Of a stretch of DNA of 6,235 bases, positions 5,308 to 6,235 are shown piece by piece (positions within the stretch are counted from its first letter, which is position 1; every line of letters begins with the position of its first letter). A program made the position numbers and the translations under genes. Origin of the DNA: Gammaproteobacteria bacterium (lineage in GTDB: Bacteria; Pseudomonadota; Gammaproteobacteria; Poriferisulfidales; Oxydemutatoraceae); contig RKSI01000105.1 in NCBI GenBank assembly GCA_007570905.1, positions 1 through 6,235 of the forward strand, in the 5' to 3' direction. The notes beneath the pieces are model-generated. The model was not told the DNA's origin. It was given only the letters and a program-made list of their open reading frames with translations, and ran no database searches.

Positions 5308-6235
5308 GACAGCATATCTTCATCAGCAGTGTGCAGAAAGAGTTCGCCCGGGAGCGCAAAAGCCTGGGAGAATACCTTGCCGGCGATCGAATGCTGTCGC
5401 GTCATTATGAAACCTTTCTTTTCGAGCGCGATGTGCCCGCCTCGGACCATCACCCCGATGCCGTCTATCTTGACGAAGTTAACACATGCGATCTTTATCT
5501 CGGCCTTTTCGGCAATCAATATGGCCATGAGAACGAGGACGGTCTTTCTCCCACTCATATCGAATTCAACGAGGCCACCCGTCTCGGGAAAACCCGCCTG
5601 ATTTTTGTCAAAGGTGCGACCGACGATGACAGGCATCCGAAAATGAAAAAATTGATTAGTGAGTGCGACAGCCAGTTAATTCGCCGTTGCTTCAAGAATT
5701 ATGCAGAGTTGCAGTCGGCTGTTTATGCCAGTCTGATTGAGCATCTGGAGTCTATTGGCGTAATCAACGATACCCCTTGGGATGCTCGCTCCGCCCGCAA
5801 AGCAAGCCTCGACGATCTCGAACCGGAAGCCATCGCCCGCTTTGTCCGGCATGCTGGCAAAGCCCGCAACTTCCCGCTTTCTGCGGAGTCTGAAATCGAG
5901 GAGGTGCTTACCCACCTTAACTTGCTTGACGGCGACACACCCACCAACGCCGCTGTCCTGCTATTCGGGAAACACCCGCAACGCTTCATATTGCCCTCCG
6001 AGGTCAAATGCGCTCACTTCCACGGCACTGAAATTGCCAAGCCCATTCCCTCTCACCAGGTTTACAAGGGAACCGCCTTTGAGCTCGTGGATCAGGCGAT
6101 TGACTTTGTTATGTCCAAAATCAACCTCAGCGTCGGCACCCGTGAACATGGCCCGCAGGCCCCGGTCGAATACGAAATCCCGCGCGAGGTTGTGGCCGAA
6201 GCCATTGTCAATGCCGTTGTCCACCGCGATTACAA
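5304..6235 (+). CDS. DUF4062 domain fused to a RecG-C-terminal-like ATPase module (3' end missing)
   Basis: The 310 visible residues run off the right edge. Residues 4-103 fit DUF4062: the opening strand 'IFISSVQKEFARER', then 'FLFERDVPASDHHPDAVYLDEV', 'CDLYLGLFGNQYG', the polar block 'GLSPTHIEFNEA' (80-91) and 'KTRLIFVKG'. DUF4062 has a Rossmann-like, TIR-like appearance and is common at the N terminus of large NTPases in conflict systems. After a linker, residues 168-310 match the part of AlbA_2/HATPase_c_4 proteins that follows the AlbA_2 domain: 'LDDLEPEAIARFVRHAGKAR', 'TPTNAAVLLFGKHPQRF' and 'KCAHFHGTEI'. They end in the N-box-like 'EAIVNAVVHRDY' (299-310), with Glu299 and Asn303 as expected ATP/Mg ligands. 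DUF4062 thus sits where AlbA_2 is usual. It overlaps the small upstream gene by 4 bp. Its AT-richer codons (AAT, TTA, AGG, ATA) differ from orn and the pilus genes, suggesting transfer. Function is inferred as defence-related, not shown. Confidence 0.88.
   Translation, partial: MRQHIFISSVQKEFARERKSLGEYLAGDRMLSRHYETFLFERDVPASDHHPDAVYLDEVNTCDLYLGLFGNQYGHENEDGLSPTHIEFNEATRLGKTRLIFVKGATDDDRHPKMKKLISECDSQLIRRCFKNYAELQSAVYASLIEHLESIGVINDTPWDARSARKASLDDLEPEAIARFVRHAGKARNFPLSAESEIEEVLTHLNLLDGDTPTNAAVLLFGKHPQRFILPSEVKCAHFHGTEIAKPIPSHQVYKGTAFELVDQAIDFVMSKINLSVGTREHGPQAPVEYEIPREVVAEAIVNAVVHRDY

Noticed and set aside
5007..5636. Minus-strand open frame spanning the orn-DUF4062 junction
   Set aside because: The plus strand carries recognisable DUF4062 codons here, and the minus translation shows no domain or signal.

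Overview
This window looks like a GC-rich proteobacterial chromosome, most likely gammaproteobacterial. The reasons are an Orn-type oligoribonuclease whose five catalytic residues fall at the E. coli positions, a PilO-PilP-PilQ type IV pilus alignment/secretin set, and a small periplasmic c-type cytochrome. I cannot name a genus. Most of the window is strongly GC-biased (45 of 60 bases in 1741-1800 are G or C). The right end is clearly lower (22 of 60 in 5641-5700).

Region 1 (1-4009, + strand) is the 3' part of a type IV pilus or DNA-uptake operon: the end of a PilO-like gene, a PilP-like gene, a short PilQ/HofQ-like secretin and a PilB/GspE-family assembly ATPase. Junctions are tight: 4-bp overlaps join pilO to pilP and the secretin to the ATPase. 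PilO and PilP would form the periplasmic and inner-membrane collar, the secretin the outer-membrane pore, and the ATPase the cytoplasmic motor. PilM and PilN would be expected to the left. PilP, the secretin and the ATPase each carry low-complexity insertions, several built on visible 12-nt DNA repeats, and the ATPase lacks the usual N-terminal domain.

Region 2 (4010-4192) is a gene-free convergent junction. It holds two degenerate copies of a unit of about 67 bp that can fold into similar bulged hairpins, with one compensatory base-pair change.

Region 3 (4193-5080) holds a minus-strand mono-haem cytochrome c and, head to head with it, orn. Their best start codons overlap. The orn -10-like element lies so close to its ATG that the mRNA may be leaderless.

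Region 4 (5081-6235, + strand) looks like the start of an accessory, probably defence-related, module placed just after orn. It holds a 66-residue gene that begins like a type I restriction HsdM subunit but then diverges. This overlaps by 4 bp a gene running off the right edge, which joins an N-terminal DUF4062 domain to the linker and start of a RecG-C-terminal-like (HATPase_c_4, GHKL-type) ATPase module. This is the least ordinary part of the window. What lies to the right of it would decide whether it belongs to a restriction or other antiphage system.
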